DNA of 64,000 nucleotides from Blasia pusilla (GCA_050084515.1 CM114272.1:38316001-38380000), one strand, 5' to 3'; positions 10,558 through 20,412 are shown, counted from the first letter of the stretch. Numbers and translations are program-made. The notes: a model not told the origin generated them from the letters alone.

Positions 10558-10821
10558 TGAAGATCGAGTTATAGTCAAGCTCATCGAACACCCAAATTGC
10601 TACATTTGATACTCACACGAAGTATGAAAATTTAATCTTGGTTAGTGAGTTAAGCACGATTATCTTAACTAGACTTAGTTAATCACAATTAGTCTAACTT
10701 GAGATTAGCGTTAGACTAATTGTGATTATCTAGGGTTAGTTAATCATAGTTAGTCTAACGCTAATCTCGAGTCACCGTTAGGATTAGCGTTAGGGTTGCT
10801 TGTACATACCCTGTAAATTGA
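10558..10821 (+). repeat. copia-1 5' LTR, rearranged and fused to gag
   Basis: It begins TGAAGATCGAGTTATAGTCA and parallels the copia-2 LTR (39916) through CACACGAAGTA, AAGCACGATTATCTTAACTA and GGGTTGCTTGTACATACCCT. An inverted insertion is present (10680-10728). At AATTGA (about 10816-10821) it passes directly into gag, losing the rest of the LTR, the primer site and the gag start. The LTR (TATAATTGAG) and gag (CAATTGAAC) of copia-2 share AATTGA, so this is a deletion at microhomology. Confidence 0.75.
10680..10728. repeat. 19-bp perfect hairpin in the copia-1 5' LTR
   Basis: The arms at 10680-10698 and 10710-10728 are exact reverse complements (TAATCACAATTAGTCTAAC), loop 11 nt. The loop sequence GAGATTAGC recurs inverted about 50 bp on (GCTAATCTC), giving an overlapping second inverted repeat. 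Other copies of this LTR in the window (14940, 40010, 46020) lack the inverted piece, so it arose in this copy. Confidence 0.85.
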
Positions 10822-11520
10822 ACGAAGTGAGAAAAGGATCGCAAAACATCAATGAATATATTTTGAGTATCACACATATCGTTGATCAGTTGAATAGCAT
10901 TGGAGTGACTGTAGAAGATGATGATTTCATTTTTTTTACTCTTCAAGGCCTTCCAAAAGATCACAAGTCTTTTAAGACCCCTATCTGTATGAGAGAGAGG
11001 TATCTAACCTTTCAAGAGTTAGTACTATTGTTAATGTGTAAGGAGATGCGCCTAGTAGGCAACTGTAGCTCACTCAATATGCAAGAGAGTGCGCTATTTG
11101 CAGGTGATGGATCAAATATAGGCAGAGATGGTGGTGGATATCAATTATATGGAGGAAGAGGGACTCAACATAACTTCACTCAATCAATTGCGAATTAGTA
11201 CCAAACACAATAACAAGGTAGTGATGGTGGAAACCATTGGGATTGACATCAAAAGCAAAGGATCCTAGGATCTTGCAATCACTGTGGGATTAAGGGTCAC
11301 TTTGCAAAGTTTTGCTTCAAGACGAAGGGAAATATGAGAACAAGAGCCTTTACAAAAAAAAAAAACTATATGGAGCAACAATACTAAGGGCAATATCAAA
11401 TCAGATGAACTCACAAGCTAAATGGTTAAGTAGTATGGAGTCGGTGAAAGATCTTACAATAGTACTTATAGGAGATGAACCCCAACATCATATCATGCAT
11501 ATCGGTAAAGTTCCAATAGC
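10822..11520 (+). pseudogene. copia-1 gag, zinc knuckle and protease remnant
   Basis: The frame from about 10822 encodes NEVRKGSQNINEYILSITHI and VDQLNSIGVTVEDDDFIFFT, a UBN2-type copia gag also seen in copia-2. A CCHC knuckle follows (CNHCGIKGHFAKFC, 11275-11316). The next part jumps from the post-knuckle linker to NSQAKWLSSMESVKDLTIVL. Compared with copia-2, the block that would carry the protease active site (42745-42780 there) is missing, so this copy lost its protease by internal deletion. Several in-frame stops. Confidence 0.75.
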
Positions 11521-13048
11521 ATGAGACGATTTTTTTGCTTTTGGAAATGTTCTCTATGTTCCTACCATTGCAAGAAATTTGATCTCTCTAGGATAAATAA
11601 TATGGTGAAGCTTAACACAAATGGTTGTTTCATTGAAACAATGGATGACCAGATTATGATAGCCAAAGGAACAAGATCTGGCAGAATGTTCAAATTAGAT
11701 GTTTTTGTACCAACGATTCAAACAACAATATATAGTCAAACTGGCCAACAAGTCACACATCTAAATATGTGGTATAAGAGAATTGGGCATATGAATCTTC
11801 AAAGATTACAGAGTCTTTTATCATCTAATCTAGTAATAGGACTTCCTAAATTATTGAGTCATACTATGTTAGAGGTATGCCTTGCTTGAAAATTTGGAAA
11901 ACAAGCTAGATTTCCATTTCCAAAGCAAGGTAGAAAAACATCAAGAGATTGGAGTTGATTTACAATGATGTGTGGACAACATCATAACATAGTCTTAGTG
12001 GTTATCACTATTTTTTTCATTTACAAGGTTGCATGTGGACAAAGTCCGTATCCGTGGACATATGCATGTCCATGGACTTATGTCTGTCCAATGGAAGAAC
12101 TTGTCCATATGGGCCCCATCTTTCCCTTCTTTCTGCTTCCCCTCACTTGCCTTCGTGTTCCATACTCCCCTATTTCTTCCTCCCTCCACCTCCACTCCCT
12201 CCTCCCTCATTGCTCCATTCATCCTTGCCTTGCCTTCCATCATGGACTATAAATATGGGTCCCATCTCTTAGAACCCATGTCTGTGGACATATCAAGACT
12301 TGTCCGTCCATGTATGTCCTAAGGAAGGACTTAACTTGTCCGTTTTTGTGCAACCATGTTCTTTTATTGATGATTTCTCTAGGTATATATGGGTGTACTT
12401 TCTAAAAGCCAAGTTAGAGGTATTCTCAATGTTCCAAATATTCAAAATTCTAGTAGAGAAGAAGACTTGAGAACACATTTTGAAATTGCGTTATGATGGA
12501 AGAGGAGAGTATCTTTCAACAGGGTTTGATGACTACTTACATCAAAATGGCATCCAACAACAAGTCACTTGCCGTTATATTCCAAAAACATTGGAGTAGC
12601 TAAGAGGAAGAATCAACATATTGCTGAGGAGGCACATGCTATGCTAAATGAGAATAACATGCCTAAGGTGTATTGAGCAAAGGCTGTAGCGTGTGTGGTC
12701 TTTTTAATCAATCGAACTCCAACAACAAGAGTTCATGATAAGACTTCATTCAAAGTCTTCACACGAAGTAAACGTGATTTCTCCTTCTTGAAAGTATTTG
12801 GTTGTATTTGTTATGCTCATGTTCCTTCTAAAAGACGTAAAAAATTAGATCCTAAATATAAAAGATATATTTTCATTGGATATGCTAATGGAAATAAGGG
12901 ATATAAGTGCTACATTCCATCCTCTAGGCAACTTCTTATTAGTCGCGATGTTGGTTTTGATGAGCTAAAGTCATGGTATGCTCCATTTGAGCCTATTCGA
13001 CCAGTAAACTCATCTGTTGAGAGTGAGAATATGACTACAAACCAATAG
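11521..13048 (+). pseudogene. copia-1 integrase region (interrupted by a MITE)
   Basis: GAG-pre-integrase residues are visible at 11740-11890 (MWYKRIGHMNLQRLQSLLSS, then the remains of a CxxC pair in which the first Cys codon reads TGA). The integrase core is interrupted at 12024 by the MITE and resumes at 12367 ([20 protein letters not shown]). It continues to 12695-13048, with NRTPTTRVHDKTSFKVF and FGCICYAHVPSKRRKKLDPK, the usual C-terminal part of copia integrase. Stops and a frameshift occur throughout. DNA-strand transfer would be its role in an intact element. Confidence 0.75.
12024..12358 (+). mobile_element. MITE-1, hAT-like, copy 1, with 8-bp target duplication
   Basis: A 335-bp non-coding insert in the copia-1 integrase, absent from the matching place in copia-2 (43405). 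Its ends are CAAGGTTGCA and TGCAACCATG, near-perfect inverted repeats starting with CA and a purine as in hAT elements. It is flanked by TTCATTTA (12016-12023) and TTCTTTTA (12359-12366), an 8-bp duplication with one mismatch, which is the hAT length. Subterminal GTGGACA and TGTCCA motifs repeat in both orientations. Short open frames inside are incidental. Confidence 0.75.
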
Positions 13049-13339
13049 ACATTGCTTACTAATTCCACAAGTATTAGTCCAAGATTAGGGAAGGTCCTAG
13101 ATTCTTTAGTCAAATATGTCAATCCATGGTTGAGAAGGGTACGTATATAGCTTGTTGACACTAGTCAGAGCTCAAGTAAGATATCAGAGGTATCCACCTC
13201 TCAAAAATAACTTTGTAGATCAAGTAGAGTCACACATCCTCTCCATAGATTCATAACGGAAGGATTTCTTGTAAGACATCATCCATATATGATGACGACC
13301 CTTGAAGAATAAGAACGGAGTTATTTTGAAGGCACTGCA

Positions 13340-14830
13340 AGCAAGGTCAAATAGATTGAAGATATGGAGGAAGAGCTTGCTGCATTAAGACATCAACAAA
13401 CATGGAAGATGGTTGATATACCTTTCGGTAAGGAAGCTATTGGTTGAAAATGGGTTAACAAAGTCAAGCGTAATCAAGATGGTATATTGAACAGATACAG
13501 AGCCAAATTGGTAGCCAAGGGCTATGCACAACAATATGGCATTGATTATGAGGAGACATTAGCCCTGTTGCAAAGATGGCGACTACGAGAAAAGTGGTTG
13601 CAATTGCAATAAGTAAGAACTAGAGATTATATCACATGGACGACATGAATTCCTTCTTGAATGGAGATCTATATGAGGAGGTATATATAACTCAACCACA
13701 TGGATATGAGCATCTAGAGTTTCCATTCCGCGTATGCACGTTAAAGAAACCTCTATATTAGCTTAAGCAAGCTCCAAAAGTTTGGTATAGCAAGATTACA
13801 AATGTCCTATAAGAATTGGGCTTTAGGGTTTGTGATTCTGACTCCTCGCTATATCTCTTGAGGGGACAAAATCATACGATTATCATTGTGTTGTACGTTG
13901 ATAACCTCTTGATTACTTGGAGTAGCAAGATATGTTATAACAAGTCAAGCTAAAGTTACAGACAGAATTTGATATGAAGGATTTGGTAGAAATCAAATAC
14001 TTCCTTGGTGTTGAGTTTATCAAGGTTGAAGAGAGCGTGTCGTTATTACAACAACAATATTTTCTTTTGAATATACAACAACAATATTCAAAATATGGTA
14101 TGACGGCTTGTAAGCCAATTTCTACATCATTGGACCACAATGTGAAGCTAAGAGTGGATAAAGGAGAGTTGCTTGCAGATTCTAATTTATACATGTGCAT
14201 GATTGAAAGTTTTATCTATCTAACTATAACCAAGCCAGACTTGAGCTTTGCAGTTGGCCTAATGAGCCAATTTATGCAAGCACCTCGAAAATCTCATCTT
14301 GATGTTGTGAGGAGGATTATACGATATGTGAAATTCTCTGTTCAATGAACCTTCTCCTAGTTTACAAATACAGGGATTCACAAATGCTGATTCGGCAAGA
14401 ATCGTGTCTGATAGACACTCTAGATTTGGTTATTAATCTACCTTAGGAAGCAAAGTTATAAGTTGGGCTTCAAATAAGCAACCAATAGTTGCATTATCTT
14501 CAAGAGAGGGTGAGTACAAAGGAGCAACCAATGCAGCATGTGAGGCAGTGTGACTTTATTGATTACTTGTTGAGATTGGTGTTAGTAACTTATAACCTGC
14601 AGTAATATATGCAAAAAATACTAGTAGCATCAAGCTAGATAATAACCTCGTGTCTCATGCTCGAACAAAGCATGTTGAGATACACTACCATTTTATCATA
14701 GAGAAAGTGCTTGCAAGAGAAATTGATCTAGGGTATATATGTACAGATCAATAAATTGCTGATATTTTTACAAAGGCATTGTCTAGAAATAAGTTTGAGA
14801 TGTTTAGAAATGATTTAGATGGTAGAGATA
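13340..14830 (+). pseudogene. copia-1 reverse transcriptase and RNase H
   Basis: Reverse transcriptase motifs appear in order: KEAIG.KWVNKVKRNQDG, RAKLVAKGYAQQYGIDYEE, then LYVDNLLIT where the catalytic pair should read YVDD (about 13892-13910), so the second Asp is Asn. RNase H parts follow from 14340 (SWASNKQPIVALSSREGEYK, TNAACEAV, KHVEIHYHFI). These match copia-2 frame by frame. At least ten stops or frameshifts; not functional. Confidence 0.75.
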
Positions 14831-14855
14831 TTGATATAAACTTGAGGGGGAGTAT

Positions 14856-15143
14856 TGATGACTGAGTTATAGTCAACCTCACCGGATAACCGAATTGGTA
14901 CATTTGGTACTCACACGAAGTAGGAAAGCTTAATCTTGGTTAGTGAGTTAAGCACGATTATCTTAACTAGGGTTAGTTAATCACAATTAGTCTAACTCAA
15001 AACTATGGTTAGGATTAGGGTTAGGGTTAGGGTTGCTTGTACATACTCTATATAATTGAGAAGAGGACCAACCTCCATTCATTCTCTCATTGCAAAATTT
15101 TGTTCTACATAATGTTATGTGAGTGTGAGAGTCGTATCTCCCA
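14856..15143 (+). repeat. copia-1 3' LTR, first part (remainder at 25441-25469)
   Basis: It follows the polypurine tract CTTGAGGGGGAGTAT and begins TGATGACTGAGTTATAG. It contains GGGTTAGGGTTAGGGTTGCT (about 15015-15035), a short telomere-like run that is part of this LTR family. It breaks at CCCAT, where gypsy-1 inserted. The end of the LTR, parallel to copia-2 CTGCTTGTTTAGCAGTTTTC, resumes at 25441 as CAATCATGCTTCTTTAGC and stops near 25469. Confidence 0.8.
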
Positions 15144-15144
15144 T
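15140..15144. repeat. target-site duplication CCCAT of gypsy-1 (partner 25436-25440)
   Basis: The copia-1 LTR reads ...GTATCTCCCAT up to 15144 and resumes CCCATCAATC from 25436. Joining the two with one CCCAT restores a sequence parallel to the copia-2 LTR at about 40185-40224. If the element end is taken as a canonical TG..CA, the last T belongs to the element and the duplication is four bases (CCCA). Confidence 0.85.
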
Positions 15145-15270
15145 GTCGTGCGCATACACATCGCTACACAACATACATCGCTGTCACCGAACACACACAC
15201 AAACACGCATGATCCCATGCTAACTCATGGCATCCAAACAACGAGACAAGAAGAACCAAAATATCTCCAA
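15144..15270 (-). repeat. X segment, terminal copy (127 bp) of gypsy-1
   Basis: The reverse complement runs from TTGGAGATATTTTGG to GCGCACGACA. It differs from the internal copy at 15787-15913 at one position. It lies between the LTR core and the target duplication, so it is inside the element. Confidence 0.85.
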
Positions 15271-15784
15271 TAAAGTAAGATCCAATCTCTCTCTCCACCA
15301 TCTCACACCATAGCTCTCAAAGGTGTGCACTCTCTCTCATGTCAAACCAAACCCACTCTCCTAATGAGAGGCTTGGGTTACACTCACAAGGCAAGGTACC
15401 ATAGCTCCGCCGCCTCATGCCAAGAGGTTCAACAAAGAGAGAATGAGCTCTCAAGCTCTCTCTCCTTGAGGTATACCCCTATCCTCTCCCAAGCTCTCTC
15501 CATGGTAACCTATTCTCCCAAGTCACGTCCTTGGCTCTTGACCTGATGTAGGAGGTCAAGGGCCACTTACCAAAAATAGTAAGTCGATCATATACTCAAA
15601 ATGGTACTTATCTAAAATAGTAAGTTCCTCAATATGGCTCCAAATGAGCCGAAACGAAGGGGAAACCTACTATCTCAGGTTTCCAAGGGCCTTAGCAGGT
15701 CACCCTCGACCTAGTGGGCGTGTCCTCCACTACTCATGAAGGCGCTCTATTAGATCCCACCGATCTATCCTAAAAGACGTGACA
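15271..15784 (-). repeat. gypsy-1 3' LTR core (514 bp)
   Basis: The reverse complement starts TGTCACGTCTTTTAGGATAG and ends in CTTACTTTA. It is aligned end to end with 24922-25435 with about five mismatches. A 73-codon open frame occurs identically in both copies (15325-15546, 24976-25197), but it has no recognisable product and simply reflects the LTR identity. Confidence 0.9.
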
Positions 15785-15786
15785 GT

Positions 15787-15928
15787 TGTCGTGCGCATAC
15801 ACATCGCTACACAACATACATCGCTGTCACCGAACACACACACAAACACGCATGATCCCATGCTAACTCATGGCATCCAAACAACGAGACAAGAAGAATC
15901 AAAATATCTCCAATCGCCCCCCTAGCTG
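15787..15928 (-). repeat. X segment, internal copy, and polypurine tract of gypsy-1
   Basis: 15787-15913 is the internal 127-bp X copy. Immediately before it in element orientation is CAGCTAGGGGGGCG (complement of 15915-15928), the probable polypurine tract priming plus-strand synthesis. A polypurine tract normally abuts the 3' LTR; here X comes first. Confidence 0.75.
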
Positions 15929-16094
15929 GTGGTTAGGTCCCTCTAACTCCAGATAGCCATCTATCCCTACCTACCATGACATACATCTCTGGGACGCTAA
16001 GAGCAAGAAGGCCGGGTGCTCATATGGCCCCATCGTTAGTCGCCTCCTTGTCATCCATGTCATAGACACAAGTCGGAATGTAGAACTACCTTCT

Positions 16095-16451
16095 CTATGT
16101 ACATCTGGGACACATCCATCGTCCCTGAGGAACCCTAGTGAGAGGTGGCGTCAAACATGCCATATGCCATCCTCTCAAACACCCATCACAGACTAGCATC
16201 GTGGCCGCACCACGGGCAGAACCACACAACATACAACGCAAGCCTGCAGGAACTACTACTAAGCTCGGATCTACTGTACCATCAATGTTAGGAAGGTGAC
16301 ATGGCGCAAAATTACGCACATGGTCCTTCCATACCATACCATCGCGTCCCTCCAGCAAGAGAACACCCGATGGCAAAATGTCACGCACTCTCAAGATAGT
16401 GCGCCGCTGCCACATCCAACGCGTCTTCGTGCCGCCGCTGCAAATAGACAT
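16095..16451 (-). pseudogene. gypsy-1 integrase C-terminal region with PHD finger
   Basis: A 118-codon open stretch forms the end of the polyprotein. The first part (RTILRVRDILPSGVLLLEGR, WKDHVRNFAPCHLPNIDG) is a small beta-rich integrase C-terminal module. Residues 73-117 (16098-16235) form a PHD finger: CMLC, LVCDGC, GWHMAC and WMCPRC give the full Cys4-His-Cys3 set with the aromatic residue before the seventh ligand. PHD fingers commonly bind histone H3 tails. It sits where chromoviruses carry a chromodomain, so a targeting role is plausible. The frame ends in TAG at 16095-16097. Upstream frameshifts separate it from the integrase core. Confidence 0.85.
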
Positions 16452-17480
16452 AATCTCCCGATGAAACCTCCGGATAGTTGGTCGATAACCACCACCTCGA
16501 ATAGTCGATACCTCAACGTATCCCGATCTTTGTGCAATCGCAAGTTCTCAACGCCATGGGCATCACTCTCAAATAACTCAGCCCTCCGAGAACATGCTCG
16601 CACCCATACATCCGGGTCATCAAGGTTCAACACTCACCAAAGATCTCGATGAATGGCCGCAGGTAAATCTGGCTCGCCATAAAGTAGCAAGTACGGTGAA
16701 AAAGACGCTAGGATGATGCCTCGTTGAATCAGATCCCATCGCCAACCATGGCAATCGGAGGTCCCAATCTCCTAGGGGACCTCTTCGCAAGCCATACTTG
16801 CGTAAACCCCTCTTCACCACCTGCACAACTCTCTCCGCTAATCCATCCGCCTCGGGATGATCTCGCGGTCGCGGCGGTGGTCGATCAATACCTGATCACA
16901 CAAGGCCTGGAACTCACCGCGAGACTCGGAACCCTGGTCGTCAACACCTCACCTGGTGCGCCATAATGACTCAAAGACTGTCTGTCAAGGAAGGCATAAG
17001 CTACTCCCTCACTTGCTTTGTCGCGATGCAACCAACTCGATCCACGCCGAGAAGTGCTCGACCATCACCAACACGTAACGACCGCGTGACGCTCCGTCAA
17101 GGGCAAAGGTCCTGCAAAATCCAAACTCCATCTATACCCTAAGCCCATGATCGTAATGGATGCAATCGTGGAGTCGGAGCATTGAACGATGCTCGGACCC
17201 GATCACACACCATGCACGGCAACAAACCGCTGAACGTCGGTCGCATGCCTCGCCACCAATACTGAATCGAGCAAGCTATACGTCCGCTTCACCCCAAAGT
17301 GACCCAACTCCTCGTGGGCATCCGCACTAGTCGTGCTCTCTGCAAAGGATGCGCACTACGCGCACTCGCCATCCTCCCAAACCTCAAAACATGTGTCCCC
17401 TCCAAACGGAACCGCCTGGCCCCAGAGGATCGGATCCCGCTCTCTAGCATCCATGGTGCTCGCAAGGTCGCCAAGATGAA
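16452..17480 (-). pseudogene. gypsy-1 integrase core
   Basis: Traceable through several frames: a zinc-binding start (YWWRGMRPTF...CMVC, near 17215-17290), the first catalytic block (GIDGVWILQDL, near 17110-17150), and the glutamate block DHPEADGLAER with VVKRGLRKYGL around 16780-16860. The same block is seen in gypsy-C at 33310-33390. At least six frameshifts or stops. The role would be strand transfer of element DNA into the genome. Confidence 0.75.
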
Positions 17481-17532
17481 GGTACTCTAAGACTACTCCA
17501 TCATCATGAATATCTCGCCACTTGTCGTGTCC

Positions 17533-18200
17533 TCACCGCCTCGGGATCCAAAGACTCTCCACTAGACCTCGCCATCGAAGTCTCCACACTTTGGCCTCCA
17601 TAGCCAACATGCCTAAATAGGCTGACGCGTGCCATCCTGGCACCGACTCCTCATCACTCTCTCCATGCCATCGAGCTCGAGTCGCATCTCGTTGACTCGG
17701 GCATGGGTTACGACTCAACCCATCTGCACCCTGGTTGAGCGTTCCTGGTCTATGTACCACCTGAAAATCATACTCCTGCAACAACAGAGCCCATCTCGCA
17801 AGCTTCCCTGTAAGCTTGTCGGACTCCATCAACCACTTCAGTGGTTGATGATCAGTGATGATGGTAAAGGGGTTGCCGAATAAGTAACACCTAAAATGCG
17901 CGACAGCCCACACACCGACCAAGCACTCACCCTCATACAAGTGTACTTTGCTCGTGGCGGCGTTGTTCGAGCGGCTAGCGTAAGCCACCACAAACTCGCT
18001 ACCCTCATCATCATCTTCGGGTGAGCACCGCTCCAAGCCCCAACATGCTCCAATCGGTGCAATCGAAAGGACGCCCCCGATCGGTCTCCTCAAGATGGGT
18101 ACGGACGCCAACCTATCCTTGAGCAATGAAATGCTCGCGCTCCCGCTCATCCCCGGTGCCACTCGTGATCCACCTTGGTCAGCAAGGTCGGTAACCGCAA
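17533..18200 (-). pseudogene. gypsy-1 RNase H domain
   Basis: The long open frame on the minus strand reads EFVVAYASRSNNAATSKVHL, EGECLVGVWAVAHFRCYLFG and TDHQPLKWLMES, the standard gypsy RNase H pattern (E in the YEGECL block, D in the TDHQPL block). It then reaches the tether to integrase, NQGADGLSRNP. The same tether is present in gypsy-B (29520-29590). The first catalytic Asp region has diverged (IGACWGLE). This is the least disrupted part of the element with the polymerase. Confidence 0.8.
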
Positions 18201-18205
18201 TCGAA

Positions 18206-18991
18206 TCAATCCCTTGACGATCGCCGATAGAAGTTCGCCAATCCCATGAATGCGCGAACACGGCTCACATTTGTAGGGCAAGGAATGCGTGAGATAGCCT
18301 CTACCTTCGTCTGCTGAACACCAAGGCCCCCTGGGTATATCGTATGACCCAAGTACTCAATCTGGTCGTAGAAGAACTTGCACTTGCCTGGATATAGCTT
18401 CAGCCCATGTAATTGCAATCGTCAAAACACCTCCTCTAGATGTTGCTCATGCTCCTCAACCGTGGCGCTAAAGACTACGATGTCATCAATATAACACCTA
18501 GCAAAATCCAGACCAGCCAAGATCCTATCCATGATCCTCTGAAACTCAGCCGGGGCGTTCTTTAACCCAAATGGTAAGAACCGCCAGTGGTACAAACAAT
18601 CCTTCCCGTGAGGATCGATGCCCCAAAATGCCGTCTTTTGCCTGTCCTCCAATCTGATAGGCAGCTGATGGTATCCGGATCGCAAATCCAATGAACTGAA
18701 GACCTTTGCGTGACCAATCGCATCAAAGATCTCCTCAGGGGTGGGCATGGCATACATATCGGACTTCGTCTGCCGATTGATAGGTCGGTAATCCCCACAC
18801 ATCCGCCTATCCGTCCAATTGCCATGCACATCCTTCTTAGCGGGCATGACAGTGGCAGATGCATACTCCCCATGCGACATCTCCACTAGTCCTGCTCCGA
18901 CCAAGTCTTGGCTCCTACTCGAATCGAGCCCTCTCCATATCATCTTGACTGTAGGGTCATCGGAAGATCGGCATATCACTCGACAACTCAA
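18206..18991 (-). pseudogene. gypsy-1 reverse transcriptase
   Basis: An open stretch of 189 codons (18422-18991) carries the motifs in order: GLVEMSHGEYASATVMPAKK, RMCGDYRPINRQT, FSSLDLRSGYHQLPI, KTAFWGI, FLPFGLKNAPAEFQRIMD and CYIDDIVVFS with the catalytic Tyr-Ile-Asp-Asp intact. After a stop the thumb continues (GLKLYPGKCKFFYDQIEYLG, VRAFMGLANFYRR). It copies element RNA into DNA in the cytoplasmic particle. A start at Met in this stretch is unlikely; in the family it is part of a polyprotein behind the methyltransferase. Confidence 0.85.
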
Positions 18992-19445
18992 TGCGGATCC
19001 CCGGTCCCTTCAGCGTACCCAAATCCTCCATGCTAAACGCAAAGCAGCTCTTATAACTCCTGAGGAACTGATGTATTCGGCGCCACTCTCCTCCTCTCAA
19101 CTTAGGGCCCATATCTGGCTCCCAAGTCTCCATCGTGACTACGGTAGGACTCTCCGGCGCGGGTATCGGTGGTTGCTATGGTACAACCCCGTCTCGAACA
19201 ACAACACTCGGCCGCACTCCTGCACCAACCGCAAACTCGATCTCCTCCACGCAAAGGTCAAACCACGCTCGATGTTGTGGCTATCATCTCCTTGCGTACC
19301 TTCAAAACATCCCAAGAAGTCCAAGAGTGTCTCTCCCGATCTCCCGTGGTGCGTAGATCTCCTCGGGTCTCGCCCCCAGCCACTGCCTCCACCGTCTCGG
19401 TAGGCATGGGGCTCACTAACGCAACCGCTGTGATCTATCGCGATC

Positions 19446-20412
19446 TCATACGACGCTCGCCCCACTCCCAAGCCGAGGATCCATATCAAGCGATTCAGTC
19501 CATCGCTCGACCCAAGACATGGCGTCGTGATGCCTCGACATCGATGGTACTGCCGTCACTCCGTGGGAAATCCCATCGCCGCTCTCTCTCGTCGGCGTTG
19601 GGCTCCACCAACCGCTGAACCTGGTCATCCCAAACAAGCCAGGACCGGCCTCCTTGTATGCATAGGAAGCGGAAAACTCACAAGCGTGGGCAAGCCGCCC
19701 GCCTGCCTGCCTACCTCGTTGACCACGATCGGCGGTGGTCGATCATCGTGCCTCCGCCTGCGTGATCGGCGACTGGATCGAATGGAATCCACTAACAAAG
19801 GGAGGGGCGCTCCACTCTGATACGCCCTCCATAACACCGCATGGGGCACCAAGTTGGTCCACCATAGACGCGGGCGATGGGCTCTAGAACCTACACTCAC
19901 CGCATCCAAGAACACTGCTTGCTGGGCGATCAGCACGCACTGATGAGCACTCGTCACGACCCGTGACTGGAGTCTCTAAGATCGGCACATTCTCCAGAAT
20001 GTAGGTGGAGAACGGCGGTGCTCTGAATGCCGTAAGACCCTCAACATCTCCCAAAACAACCTGGACCGAGTGTCACCAACCCGCCTCGTCAAAGACTCGA
20101 TTGGCCCCCGACATGGCCAACCTGCAATGACCAAATCAATGGTCCCTACCGCTCTAAGTCTTGCGCCCCAACAACAAAATATCCCTTGGTAGGGAACTCG
20201 GTACCCCTATATCATGGACGCAGATAATAAGTCGGGAAAATGTAGGCGTAATTGCGCCACATGTCGAGTGAGACACGCCTGCAACATCATCACTCTCCAC
20301 ATACAAATCTTTGCCAGACTGCACTCCTCCCTGCAAAATAGCAGCTAACCCGGTGCTAATCCTCCAAAGAGATCTAACACTCGAATACCCTCCTCCGGGG
20401 TACACCACACAA
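19446..20412 (-). pseudogene. C5-cytosine DNA methyltransferase domain inside gypsy-1
   Basis: Between protease and reverse transcriptase, spread over shifted frames, are the ordered signatures of a cytosine-5 DNA methyltransferase. Motif I, GIRVLDLFGG (about 20362-20391), binds S-adenosylmethionine and is followed after a frameshift by GLAAILQGGV and an acidic ESDD block. Motif IV is IDLVIAGWPCRG (20105-20140) with the catalytic Pro-Cys. Motif VI is YILENVPIL (about 19975-20003) with Glu-Asn-Val. Motif VIII-like is DAVSVGSRAHRPRLWWTNL (about 19845-19900). A motif IX-like RERAAMGFPT (19560-19600) follows a variable target-recognition stretch. Length is about 315 residues, a bare catalytic domain. 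Overall form resembles the methyltransferases reported inside retrotransposons of charophyte algae. Frameshifts make this copy inactive as read. Confidence 0.85.

Noticed and set aside
11965-12322. Overlapping ORFs on both strands
   Set aside because: They lie inside the non-coding MITE, where its reduced stop density comes from composition.
15325-15546. 73-codon ORF present identically at 24976-25197
   Set aside because: The identity simply reflects the two LTR cores of gypsy-1; the frame is antisense to the element and has no recognisable product.
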